From contig NZ_JBDJKW010000008.1 in NCBI RefSeq assembly GCF_039673065.1, forward strand, positions 124,001-188,000: 64,000 bases of DNA, in the 5' to 3' direction. Every line of letters begins with the position of its first letter. Within the stretch, counting starts at the first letter, position 1. This stretch comes from Allobosea sp039673065. GTDB taxonomy: Bacteria; Pseudomonadota; Alphaproteobacteria; Rhizobiales; Beijerinckiaceae. Under the pieces are notes generated by a model. It made no database searches, was not told the DNA's origin, and saw nothing but the letters and a program-made list of their open reading frames with translations. Made by a program: the position numbers and the translations under genes. Of the stretch, positions 25,925 to 32,923 are shown piece after piece.

Positions 25925-26893
25925 ATGTCGTCAGACGCCGATCTGCTCGCCGACCGCCGCAATCTGAGGCGGAAGCTTTCGCTGTGGCGGCTGCTGGCGC
26001 TGCTGGCGGTCGTCGTCATGGTCGTCGGCGGGGCTCTCGCCCTGACCGGCAACGTGCCGGGCGGCGTCTCGCAGGCCCATATCGCGCGCGTCACCATGTC
26101 GGGCTTCATCTCCGGCGACCGGCGCACGCTCGACATGCTCTCCTCGTTGGAGACCAGCCGGGCCAGCGCCGTGCTGCTGCGCATCGACAGCCCCGGCGGC
26201 ACCGTCACCGGCTCCGAGGCGATCTACGAGGCGGTGCGCCAACTCGCCGGCAAGAAGCCGGTGGTGGCGGTCGTCGACGGCGTCGCGGCCTCGGGCGGCT
26301 ACATCGCCGCGCTGGCCGGCGAGCGCATCGTGGCGCGCCAGACCTCGCCGGTCGGCTCGATCGGCGTGATCGCGCAGGTGCCGAACGTCGCGCGCCTGCT
26401 CGACATGATCGGCGTCAAGGTCGAGATCTCGCGTTCGAGCCCGCTCAAGGCCAATCCGAGCGGCCTCGAGCCGACCTCGCCGGAGGCGGCGGCCGAGATG
26501 GCCCGCATCGTCGCCGACAATTTCGAATGGTTCCGGACGCTCGTCGCCGAGCGCCGCAAGCTCAGCCCGGCCGAACTCGCCGCCGTTGCCGACGGGCGCG
26601 TGCATTCCGGGCGCCGTGCCGTGGCGCTCAAGCTGGTCGACGAACTCGGCGGCGAGCGCGAGGCGATCGCCTGGCTCGAGCGCGAGAAGGGCGTCGCGGC
26701 CTCGCTGCCGGTGCGCGACTGGCGCCCGCGCAGCCGCTCCTCCTCCTTCGGTCCCTGGGCGCTGGCGGCGTCGTTGGCGCGGGCCGCGGGCTTCGACCAG
26801 TTCGCCGCGGTGCTGGGCCGCGCCGCCGAGCAGCCGGCCGGCGTGCGGCTTGACGCGCCCCTGGCGCTCTGGCAGCCTTTCGGTGAAAAGTGA
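25925..26893 (+). CDS. sppA: Signal peptide peptidase SppA (S49 protease)
   Basis: Inner-membrane serine protease, 322 residues, that degrades cleaved signal peptides. One N-terminal span (about 21-42) anchors a periplasmic catalytic domain. S123 in AASGGYIAAL is the nucleophile and K175 in SSPLKANPSG the general base. Their 52-residue spacing equals that in Bacillus SppA (S147/K199). RIDSPGGTVTGSEAIYEAV is the oxyanion region. The start at 25925 keeps the anchor intact. It lies 28 bp upstream of ihfB. Confidence 0.92.
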   Translation: MSSDADLLADRRNLRRKLSLWRLLALLAVVVMVVGGALALTGNVPGGVSQAHIARVTMSGFISGDRRTLDMLSSLETSRASAVLLRIDSPGGTVTGSEAIYEAVRQLAGKKPVVAVVDGVAASGGYIAALAGERIVARQTSPVGSIGVIAQVPNVARLLDMIGVKVEISRSSPLKANPSGLEPTSPEAAAEMARIVADNFEWFRTLVAERRKLSPAELAAVADGRVHSGRRAVALKLVDELGGEREAIAWLEREKGVAASLPVRDWRPRSRSSSFGPWALAASLARAAGFDQFAAVLGRAAEQPAGVRLDAPLALWQPFGEK

Positions 26894-26909
26894 CGATGTT
26901 ACAAGCGGT

Positions 26910-26915
26910 TATATT
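26910..26915 (+). promoter_or_regulatory. Possible -10 box for a leaderless ihfB transcript
   Basis: TATATT ends 6 nt before the ihfB ATG, so a start point 6-7 nt downstream would coincide with the A of ATG. No Shine-Dalgarno is visible in the 28 bp before ihfB, and no good -35 is seen. Suggestive only. Confidence 0.3.
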
Positions 26916-26921
26916 GGCGCC

Positions 26922-27206
26922 ATGATAAAATCAGAACTCGTCCAGCGTATCGCCGAACGCAACACCCATCTCTACCAGCGCGACATCGAGAACATCGTCG
27001 GCTCGATCCTCGACGAGATCGTCAAGGCGCTGGCGCGGGGAGACCGGGTCGAGCTGCGCGGCTTCGGCGCCTTCTCGACCAAGCAGCGCGAGGCGCGCAT
27101 CGGGCGCAATCCGCGCACCGGCGACGCGGTCGAGGTCGAGCAGAAGCTGGTGCCGGTGTTCAAGACCGGCAAGGAGCTGCGCCTGCGCCTCAACGGCAAG
27201 GCGTGA
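26922..27206 (+). CDS. ihfB: Integration host factor beta subunit
   Basis: DNA-bending nucleoid protein, 94 residues, dimerises with IhfA. MIKSELVQRIAERNTHLYQRDIE forms the first helices. GDRVELRGFGAFSTKQREARIGRNPRTGDAVEV is the HU/IHF signature with the beta-ribbon arm, including the DNA-intercalating proline in GRNPRTG. The C-terminus PVFKTGKELRLRLNGKA is typical. No Shine-Dalgarno precedes the ATG, which raises the possibility of leaderless or coupled translation after sppA. The sppA-ihfB-lapA order is conserved in related bacteria. Confidence 0.95.
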   Translation: MIKSELVQRIAERNTHLYQRDIENIVGSILDEIVKALARGDRVELRGFGAFSTKQREARIGRNPRTGDAVEVEQKLVPVFKTGKELRLRLNGKA

Positions 27207-27232
27207 GCGGGGCAGGCGGCGGGAGAAACCGG

Positions 27233-27568
27233 ATGAAGGCATTCTTCAAGGCGCTGGTGCTCGTGCCGCTGGCCATCCTGCTCGTGCTGTTCTCGGTGGC
27301 GAACCGGGCGCCGGTGCGCGTCTCGCTCGATCCGATCAGCCGCGACGCGCCGCTGTTCTCGGTCGAGCTGCCGCTCTTCGCCGTCATCCTGGCGACGCTC
27401 GCGGTCGGGGTGCTGATCGGCGGCCTCGCCACCTGGCTCGCCCAGGGCAAGCACCGCAAGGCCGCGCGCGTCACCCGCAAGGAGTGCCAGATGCTGCGCG
27501 ACGAAGCCCAGTCGCTGCGCGCGGCCGTGCCCGATTCCGCCCTGCCGGCCCTGACCAGCCGGGTCTGA
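27233..27568 (+). CDS. lapA: LapA/DUF1049 domain membrane protein
   Basis: A 111-residue inner-membrane protein with two spans: FKALVLVPLAILLVLFSVANRAPVRVSLDP and LFAVILATLAVGVLIGGLATWL. The intervening NRAPVRVSLDPI is the LapA hallmark. The cytoplasmic C-terminal helix (HRKAARVTRKECQMLRDEA) is basic. In E. coli LapA acts with LapB in control of lipopolysaccharide synthesis; the same role is only inferred here. GGGAG precedes ATG 27233. It is downstream of ihfB as in many Hyphomicrobiales. Confidence 0.85.
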   Translation: MKAFFKALVLVPLAILLVLFSVANRAPVRVSLDPISRDAPLFSVELPLFAVILATLAVGVLIGGLATWLAQGKHRKAARVTRKECQMLRDEAQSLRAAVPDSALPALTSRV

Positions 27569-27584
27569 CGATCCAAGGGATACG

Positions 27585-28529
27585 ATGCGTTTCATTTCCG
27601 CGGCGGAGATCGACGATCTCCTGACCTTCCCGGCGCTGATCGACGCGCTGGCCGACGCTTTCAAGGGCAGGATCGCTACCCCGACCCGCCATCACCATGC
27701 GATCGAGGGCCATGGCGCCACGGCGACGCTGCTGCTGATGCCGGCCTGGACCGAGCCTTCGGTCGAGCCGGCCTATGTCGGCACCAAGGTGGTTACCGTC
27801 TATCCCGACAACGCCGCGGCGAGCCTGCCGAGCGTGATGGGCACCTATCTCCTGATGGACGGGCGCAGCGGCAAGCCGCTCGCGGCGCTGGACGGCACGC
27901 GCCTGACGTTGTGGCGCACCGCGGCGACCTCGGCGCTGGCCTCGCGCATGCTGGAGCGGCGCGACACCGAGCGCATGCTGATGGTGGGGGCGGGCGCGCT
28001 CTCGCCCTTCCTGGTCAAGGCGCATCGCAGTGTCCGGCGCTTCGAGGACATCGCCATCTGGGCGCGCCGGCCGGATGCCGCGGCAGAGGTCGTCACGGCG
28101 CTGGCCGCCGACGGCATCCAGGCACGCGTGGCCGAGGATCTCGAGGGCGAGGCACGCCAGGCCGATCTGATCTCCTGCGCGACGCTGGCGCGTGAGCCGC
28201 TGGTGCAGGGGCGCTGGCTCAAGCGCACTGCCCATCTCGATCTGGTCGGCGCCTTCAACCTGTCGATGCGCGAGGCGGATGACGAGGCGCTGCAGCGCGG
28301 CCATGTCTTCATCGACACCGAGGCCGCCCTGCACGAGGGCGGCGACGTCGCTGTGGCGATCGCCGCCGGCGCCTATCGGCCCGATCTGGTCGCCGGCACG
28401 CTCGGCAGCCTCTGCCAAGGCGAGCACGACACGGCGGCCGAGCGTGACGACGTCACGGTGTTCAAGTCGGTGGGGACGGCGCTGGCCGATCTCGCCGCGG
28501 CGATGCTGGTTTGGAAGCTCGCCGCCTGA
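27585..28529 (+). CDS. Ornithine cyclodeaminase family protein
   Basis: A 314-residue NAD(P)-binding enzyme of the OCD/mu-crystallin family. Members convert ornithine to proline, or reduce cyclic imines or iminopropionates. MRFISAAEIDDLLTFPALIDALADAF is the usual N-terminus, GTKVVTVYPDN and LLMDGRSGKPLAALDGTRLT the substrate region, and MLMVGAGALSPFLVKAH the dinucleotide fold. It lies 16 bp after lapA and may be read from the same transcript. Real substrate unknown; alanine-dehydrogenase or ketimine-reductase activity is equally possible. Confidence 0.88.
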   Translation: MRFISAAEIDDLLTFPALIDALADAFKGRIATPTRHHHAIEGHGATATLLLMPAWTEPSVEPAYVGTKVVTVYPDNAAASLPSVMGTYLLMDGRSGKPLAALDGTRLTLWRTAATSALASRMLERRDTERMLMVGAGALSPFLVKAHRSVRRFEDIAIWARRPDAAAEVVTALAADGIQARVAEDLEGEARQADLISCATLAREPLVQGRWLKRTAHLDLVGAFNLSMREADDEALQRGHVFIDTEAALHEGGDVAVAIAAGAYRPDLVAGTLGSLCQGEHDTAAERDDVTVFKSVGTALADLAAAMLVWKLAA

Positions 28530-28544
28530 GGCGGGCTGGCTGCG

Positions 28545-28718
28545 TCAGACGCGCACCGGGGCGCCGCCGAGCGCGCCGAGCAGCCACAGTACCACGACGA
28601 TGGTGAGCACCAGGCCGAGCACGCCGCCGAGGCCGGCGCCGCCATAGGTCCTGTGGCCGTAATAGCCGCCGCCACCGAGCAGGACGATCAGCAGGACGAT
28701 GATCAGGACTGTCGACAT
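28545..28718 (-). CDS. 57-residue glycine-rich small membrane protein
   Basis: ATG at 28718 follows GGGAG and reads two hydrophobic helices, STVLIIVLLIVLLGGGG and LGLVLTIVVVLWLLGAL, around a GYYGHRTYGGAGLGG loop. It ends APVRV and TGA at 28547-28545. The composition is that of the small DUF3309-type membrane proteins common in alphaproteobacteria, whose function is unknown. It converges on the ornithine cyclodeaminase gene, whose stop is 15 bp away. The good Shine-Dalgarno and two clean helices make it likely to be real. Confidence 0.7.
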   Translation of the reverse strand: MSTVLIIVLLIVLLGGGGYYGHRTYGGAGLGGVLGLVLTIVVVLWLLGALGGAPVRV

Positions 28719-28857
28719 GGCGGGCTCCCGTGGCTGGTTTGAGGTCGTCGGCGCCTAGGCGCCCGGTCTGTCAGCTGAACGCCGCGGATCGCGCCGAGTT
28801 CCGCAGCTCCGGAGCGCGCCCTTGACCCGGCACCGCCCGACACGCGAGTCTGGCGCC

Positions 28858-29820
28858 ATGTCACTGCTTCGTGTCTCACTGCTTCGTCTCGCGGCCGGCC
28901 TGGCCCTTCTGCCGCTGCTGATGGCCGGTTCGCCGGCCTCGGCCCAATCCACCGCAGAGGCCGAGGCGAAGGCCCGCGCCCGCAATCTCGCGGCCTTCCC
29001 GGAGGCGGCGCGGGCGCATTTCGGCTCGCAGAACTCGCCGGCCTCCAGCCTGAGGGCGCGCGCCATCGGCTCCTATGCCCGCGGCTGCCTCGCCGGGGCG
29101 CGGGCGCTGCCGGTCGACGGGCCGAGCTGGCAGGTGATGCGCAGCAACCGCAACCGCAACTGGGGCCATCCCGAGCTGATCGGCTTCCTCGAGCGCTTCG
29201 CGCGCGACGTGCCGCGCCTCACCGGCTGGCCGGGGCTGCTGGTCGGCGACATCTCGCAGCCGCGCGGCGGGCCGATGCTGACCGGCCACGCCTCGCACCA
29301 GATCGGGCTCGACGCCGATATCTGGCTCACGCCGATGCCGCGCGCCCGCGTCAACGAGAGCCAGCGCGAGAACATGCCGGCGACCAACATGGCACGTTCC
29401 GACTGGCGCGACATCGATCCGAAGCACTGGACCCCGGCCCATACCCGGCTGATCAAGGCGGCGGCGAGCGAGGCGCGGGTCGAGCGCATCTTCGTCAATC
29501 CGGCGCTGAAGGTCGCGCTCTGCCGCGAGGCCGGCGCCGATCGCGCCTGGCTGTCAAAGGTGCGCCCGATCTGGGGCCACAACTACCATTTCCACATCCG
29601 GATGGGCTGCCCGGCCGGTGCAGCTGGCTGCACGCCGCAGGCTGCGCCGGAGAGCGGCGACGGCTGCGGCGCCGAGCTCACCGGTTGGATCGAGCGCCAG
29701 CACAAGGCGATCTTCGGGCCGAAGCCCAAGCCGAAGCCGGGTCCGCAGCCCAAGCCGAAGCCGCCCATGGGGCTGGATGCGCTGCCGGACGAGTGCCGGC
29801 AGGTGCTGCTGGCGGAGTGA
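28858..29820 (+). CDS. mepA: Penicillin-insensitive murein endopeptidase
   Basis: Periplasmic metallo-endopeptidase, 320 residues, that cuts D-Ala-meso-DAP cross-links in peptidoglycan. A signal peptide (LLRLAAGLALLPLLMAGSPA, cleavage after ASA) is followed by the M74 domain. GHASHQIGLDADIW (143-156) carries the His/Asp zinc ligands, and NYHFHIRMGC the last His. A Pro-Lys repeat (GPKPKPKPGPQPKPKP) precedes the C-terminus, which extends beyond E. coli MepA (274). Its last 238 nt overlap, antisense, the reading frame of the convergent extensin-like gene. Confidence 0.93.
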   Translation: MSLLRVSLLRLAAGLALLPLLMAGSPASAQSTAEAEAKARARNLAAFPEAARAHFGSQNSPASSLRARAIGSYARGCLAGARALPVDGPSWQVMRSNRNRNWGHPELIGFLERFARDVPRLTGWPGLLVGDISQPRGGPMLTGHASHQIGLDADIWLTPMPRARVNESQRENMPATNMARSDWRDIDPKHWTPAHTRLIKAAASEARVERIFVNPALKVALCREAGADRAWLSKVRPIWGHNYHFHIRMGCPAGAAGCTPQAAPESGDGCGAELTGWIERQHKAIFGPKPKPKPGPQPKPKPPMGLDALPDECRQVLLAE

Positions 29821-30953
29821 CGGGCTTCTGACGGCTCGCGGCGGCGCCGGCCGCGCCGCCGCGAGCCGGTGTGCTGGCCGCGCCCATAGGCGAACGGGTC
29901 GTTCGCCGGCGTGATCGCCTCCTCGCCGCCCTGGGCGTCGTCGCTGACGGCGGCGCCGCCTTCGTCGCCGATCGCCATGCCTTCCTCATCCGGCGCCACC
30001 GCGCCGGGCAGGCTGAGCGGGGCGCTGGCGCTCGGCAGCGGCTCGGGCCGGTAGCCCTGCCAGCGCAGCTCGGCCTGGCGCTGCGGCGGCTGCCCTGTGC
30101 GGGAAGGCCCCGCCATGGTGTAGGCGCCGTCGCCGATCTGGCCGGGCGGGCGCATGCCGCCGGCGGCCGCGCGCTGGCTGGCGAGCTGCGGCGGCAGGCG
30201 GTTCTGCAGCACGGGCCGGGCGGCCGGGGCGAGCGCGACGCTGCGCGCCGGGTCGGGCGGCGGCAGGTCGTAGTTCGGCGTGTACTTGATCACCGGCTTG
30301 CAGATGCTGCGGCCCTTGGCGTGCCGCGCTAGGTCGATGTGGAAATGGTCGTAATGGAAGGCGTCGGCGCCTGGCCCGAGCACGGTCGAGAACAGCCCGC
30401 AGGCGCCGGTGAAGACCTCGCGCAGGAAGGCCTGCTCCGCCGGCGCGCCGCGCCAGCCATCCTTCACCGTGACGACGCGCCCGTCATTGAGGCGGAAGGA
30501 GAAGATGTCGACCGCGTTGCCGTAGGAATGCTCGGAGGCCCGGCGCGTGCCGCTGCCATTGTTCATGGCGCGGCAGGAATAGGAGCCGGCGCGCATCTCG
30601 ATGACCTGGGCGCCGAGCACGTTCATCGCCGCCGGCTGCACCACATCGGCCAGCCAGCGATCGGTGGTGGCGACGACCGGGCAGGCGAGGGTGGCGCGGC
30701 TGGTCAGCCCGACCGAACCGTTGGAGAGCGCGGTGACCCGCAGCGGCTGCTCCATGCCGCAGGTGCCCGGCCCGTCGATCGCCTTGCCGCGCAGGCTGAC
30801 ATAGGCTGTCAGCGGCACTTGGCGCGAGGCCATGCAGGCGGCCTCGGCCTGGTCACGCCAGGCCGCGCGCTGGGGCTTCTGGAACTTGCCGCAACCGGCG
30901 AGTCCGACGCCGATGACGCCAAGGGCGATGAGGGCGAGATGAACGCGACGCAT
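29583..30953 (-). CDS. Extensin family lipoprotein (DUF882/M15-like fold)
   Basis: A 456-residue secreted protein starting at ATG 30953 with lipobox VGLAGC. The extensin-like domain, related to D,D-carboxypeptidases, includes SRATLACPVVATTDRWLADVV, ASEHSYGNAVDIFSF with the zinc-ligand pattern HxxxxAxD, and HYDHFHIDLA with the HxH pair. A Pro/Ala-rich tail follows. The frame has no stop until 29583, so it runs through an Arg-rich stretch encoded by a hairpin (29833-29867) and then antisense to mepA. The natural stop may have been lost, so residues after about 375 are doubtful. Confidence 0.82.
   Translation of the reverse strand: MRRVHLALIALGVIGVGLAGCGKFQKPQRAAWRDQAEAACMASRQVPLTAYVSLRGKAIDGPGTCGMEQPLRVTALSNGSVGLTSRATLACPVVATTDRWLADVVQPAAMNVLGAQVIEMRAGSYSCRAMNNGSGTRRASEHSYGNAVDIFSFRLNDGRVVTVKDGWRGAPAEQAFLREVFTGACGLFSTVLGPGADAFHYDHFHIDLARHAKGRSICKPVIKYTPNYDLPPPDPARSVALAPAARPVLQNRLPPQLASQRAAAGGMRPPGQIGDGAYTMAGPSRTGQPPQRQAELRWQGYRPEPLPSASAPLSLPGAVAPDEEGMAIGDEGGAAVSDDAQGGEEAITPANDPFAYGRGQHTGSRRRGRRRREPSEARHSASSTCRHSSGSASSPMGGFGLGCGPGFGLGFGPKIALCWRSIQPVSSAPQPSPLSGAACGVQPAAPAGQPIRMWKW
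29833..29867. terminator. Perfect 14-bp hairpin after mepA, inside the extensin frame
   Basis: GGCTCGCGGCGGCG (29833-29846) and CGCCGCCGCGAGCC (29854-29867) are perfectly complementary around a 7-nt loop, starting 13 nt after the mepA stop. Its position suggests termination of both convergent genes, but there is no T-tract. On the minus strand it encodes the Arg-rich segment of the extensin-like protein. Confidence 0.45.
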
Positions 30954-31235
30954 GTCGATCAAATGCGAGGCGCAGGATGAACGGTTTGTTGACCGGCTGC
31001 GGCAGCGGCGCCACGGCGCGATTAAGTTTGCGGACGGCGTTAAGGCGCGGTGAATCGCGCTGATCGGCCGTTAAGGAGCGCCGCAGCGTCAGCTCACGAA
31101 GCCGTAAGCCGGCCGGCCGGCGCCCGTCCCGGCGCTTGCGGCGGCGGCGATCGCGGCCCACCTTGGGGCCCTGCGCGCAGCCCCGACACGCATGGCCGCG
31201 CCTTTCCCGTCGCCCGCCAGAGGACCATCGACGCC

Positions 31236-31940
31236 ATGGCCGATCTTTCCGCCTTCCCGATCACCACGCGCTGGCCGGCGCGCCATCCCGACCGGCTGCA
31301 GCTCTATTCGCTGCCGACGCCCAACGGCGTGAAGATCTCGATCATGCTGGAGGAGACCGGGCTTCCCTACGAGGCTCATCTGATCGAGATCGGCAAGAAC
31401 GAGACCTGGACGCCGGAATTCCTCTCGCTCAACCCCAACGGCAAGATCCCGGCGATCCTCGATCCGGACGGGCCGGGCGGCCGGCCGCTGGCGCTGTTCG
31501 AATCGGGCGCGATCCTGGTCTATCTCGCCGAGAAGACCGGCAGTTTCCTGCCGAGCGAGCCGGCGGCGCGCTACGAGACGCTGCAATGGGTGTTCTTCCA
31601 GATGGCCGCGATCGGCCCGATGTTCGGCCAGCTCGGCTTCTTCCATAAGTTCGCCGGGCGCGATTACGAGGACAAGCGCCCGCGCGACCGCTACGTCGCC
31701 GAGAGCAAGCGCCTGCTCGGCGTGCTCGAGACCAGGCTGTCGGATCGCGACTGGATCATGGGCGACGCCTACACCATCGCCGATATCGCGACGCTGGGCT
31801 GGGTGCGCGCGCTCGTCGGCTTCTACGGCGCCGGCGATCTCGTCGACTATGCTGCGCTCAAGGCGGTGCCGGCCTGGCTGGAGCGCGGTCTCGCCCGCCC
31901 GGCGGTGCAGCGCGGCCTGGAGATCCCCGCGCGCGGCTGA
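31236..31940 (+). CDS. Glutathione S-transferase family protein (YfcG/Ure2-like)
   Basis: A 234-residue cytoplasmic protein with an N-terminal thioredoxin-like domain (LYSLPTPNGVKISIMLEETGLPYEAHLI; NPNGKIPAILDPDG with the cis-Pro; FESGAILVYLAEKTG) and an all-helical C-terminal domain. The TPNGVKISI active-site loop with Asn is that of the Nu-class/YfcG group, which have disulfide-bond reductase activity. It is preceded by a 282-bp region shared with the divergent extensin-like gene, with no recognisable operator. The start at 31236 is the only one giving a normal N-terminus. Confidence 0.9.
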   Translation: MADLSAFPITTRWPARHPDRLQLYSLPTPNGVKISIMLEETGLPYEAHLIEIGKNETWTPEFLSLNPNGKIPAILDPDGPGGRPLALFESGAILVYLAEKTGSFLPSEPAARYETLQWVFFQMAAIGPMFGQLGFFHKFAGRDYEDKRPRDRYVAESKRLLGVLETRLSDRDWIMGDAYTIADIATLGWVRALVGFYGAGDLVDYAALKAVPAWLERGLARPAVQRGLEIPARG

Positions 31941-31960
31941 GACACTGGCTGCGGCCGTCA

Positions 31961-32000
31961 CGACGAGCGGGGCGCGGGCACAGGCCGGCGCCCCGTCGTC
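31961..32000. terminator. Possible bidirectional terminator between GST and IalB genes
   Basis: GACGA and CGGGGCGC (31962-31975, one bulged G) pair with GCGCCCCGTCGTC (31988-32000) across a 12-nt loop. It starts 21 nt after the GST stop and ends 4 nt before the IalB stop. No T-tract. Confidence 0.4.
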
Positions 32001-32003
32001 ATG

Positions 32004-32654
32004 TCAGCGGTCGAGCTGGACCAGCCGGTCTAAGGCCGCGCCGAAGCCGTTCAGCGCGATGTTGAACGAGACGACCTCGCCGCTCGACAGGTTGAGCGCC
32101 GCGGCGGTGAGCGTCTTGCCGGCCTTCATCGCGTCGGTCGCGACCTTCGGGAAGGAGATCGGCAGCAGGCAGCCGGCCGGCACGCAGGTCGAGAAGCGCA
32201 GGCCCTGGCCGAGATCCTTGTCGTCGAGCTTCAGCACGGCGCCGTTCTCGAGCTTCACCCCGAACGGCATCAGGATCGTGCCCTCGGCCCGGTCCTCGCG
32301 CGGCGTGCGCAGCTCGATCGCGAAGACGCGCTGGTTGGTGCGGCTGTCGCCTTGGGCCTGCGACAGGCTGCAGGAGCGCTTCCCGTCCGCCATCCGGCAA
32401 TCCACCGTCCAGTCGCCGAAGACCTCGTTGATCGCGGTGGCGCCGTTGGGCAGCCCCGACGCCGCGCTCTCCGGCTGCGCCACGGCCTGCGCGGTGCGCG
32501 GCGCCGGCGGGCGGGCCGGCTGGCGCTGCGGCGCCGGCTTCGCTGCCGGCGGCTTCGGCGTGATGTCGAGCGGCTGTTGCGCGGCGGCCGGCAGCGCTCC
32601 GATCGTGAGGCCGAGGATCAGGGCGGCGAGGCGGTTGCTGGCGTTCAGGATCAT
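32004..32654 (-). CDS. Invasion-associated locus B (IalB) family protein
   Basis: A 216-residue exported protein: signal peptide (LAALILGLTIGALPAAAQ), a Pro/Ala-rich linker to about residue 65, then the IalB domain starting FGDWTVDCRMADGKRSCSLSQ, with RTPREDRAEGTILMPFGV and FSTCVPAGCLLPISF. Two cysteine pairs probably form disulfides. In Bartonella IalB is linked to erythrocyte entry, but the family is widespread in free-living alphaproteobacteria and its role there is unknown. Start 32654 fits the signal peptide; upstream in-frame residues are basic and unlike one. Confidence 0.87.
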   Translation of the reverse strand: MILNASNRLAALILGLTIGALPAAAQQPLDITPKPPAAKPAPQRQPARPPAPRTAQAVAQPESAASGLPNGATAINEVFGDWTVDCRMADGKRSCSLSQAQGDSRTNQRVFAIELRTPREDRAEGTILMPFGVKLENGAVLKLDDKDLGQGLRFSTCVPAGCLLPISFPKVATDAMKAGKTLTAAALNLSSGEVVSFNIALNGFGAALDRLVQLDR

Positions 32655-32804
32655 GACGTTCGGCTCGAGGCGCGCGTGCCGCCGGCGGGGAGGGCGACCG
32701 GCCGGCGCCGCTGCGGAAGGCTCCGCAGCGCGGGTGCGCACAGGGCTCGGGGCGCTGCTCCGCCCGCCATGCGGACGCAGAGGGGAAGACAGTATTGCGC
32801 GAGA

Positions 32805-32837
32805 GATATCAGTTTAAAATCGATCTAATCTGATATC
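32805..32837. promoter_or_regulatory. AT-rich inverted repeat upstream of the IalB gene
   Basis: GATATCAG (32805-32812) and CTGATATC (32830-32837) are perfect 8-bp arms around a 17-bp AT-rich core, in a local island far below the GC level around it. It lies about 150 bp before the IalB start on the minus strand and downstream of the saccharopine-dehydrogenase-like gene. It is probably a promoter/operator; the protein that binds is unknown. Confidence 0.4.
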
Positions 32838-32923
32838 CTGCGAGATTAATGCGCCATGCCGGCATGTATTGCAAGGTCGTGCCTTGCAGGCCTCGGCATG
32901 CCTGTCGTCTCCCGCGCCCTCGG

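Noticed and set aside
30954..31235. TTAA-rich stretch between extensin-like and GST genes as CtrA sites
   Set aside because: The TTAA words do not have the N7 spacing; nothing else recognisable in this 282-bp spacer.
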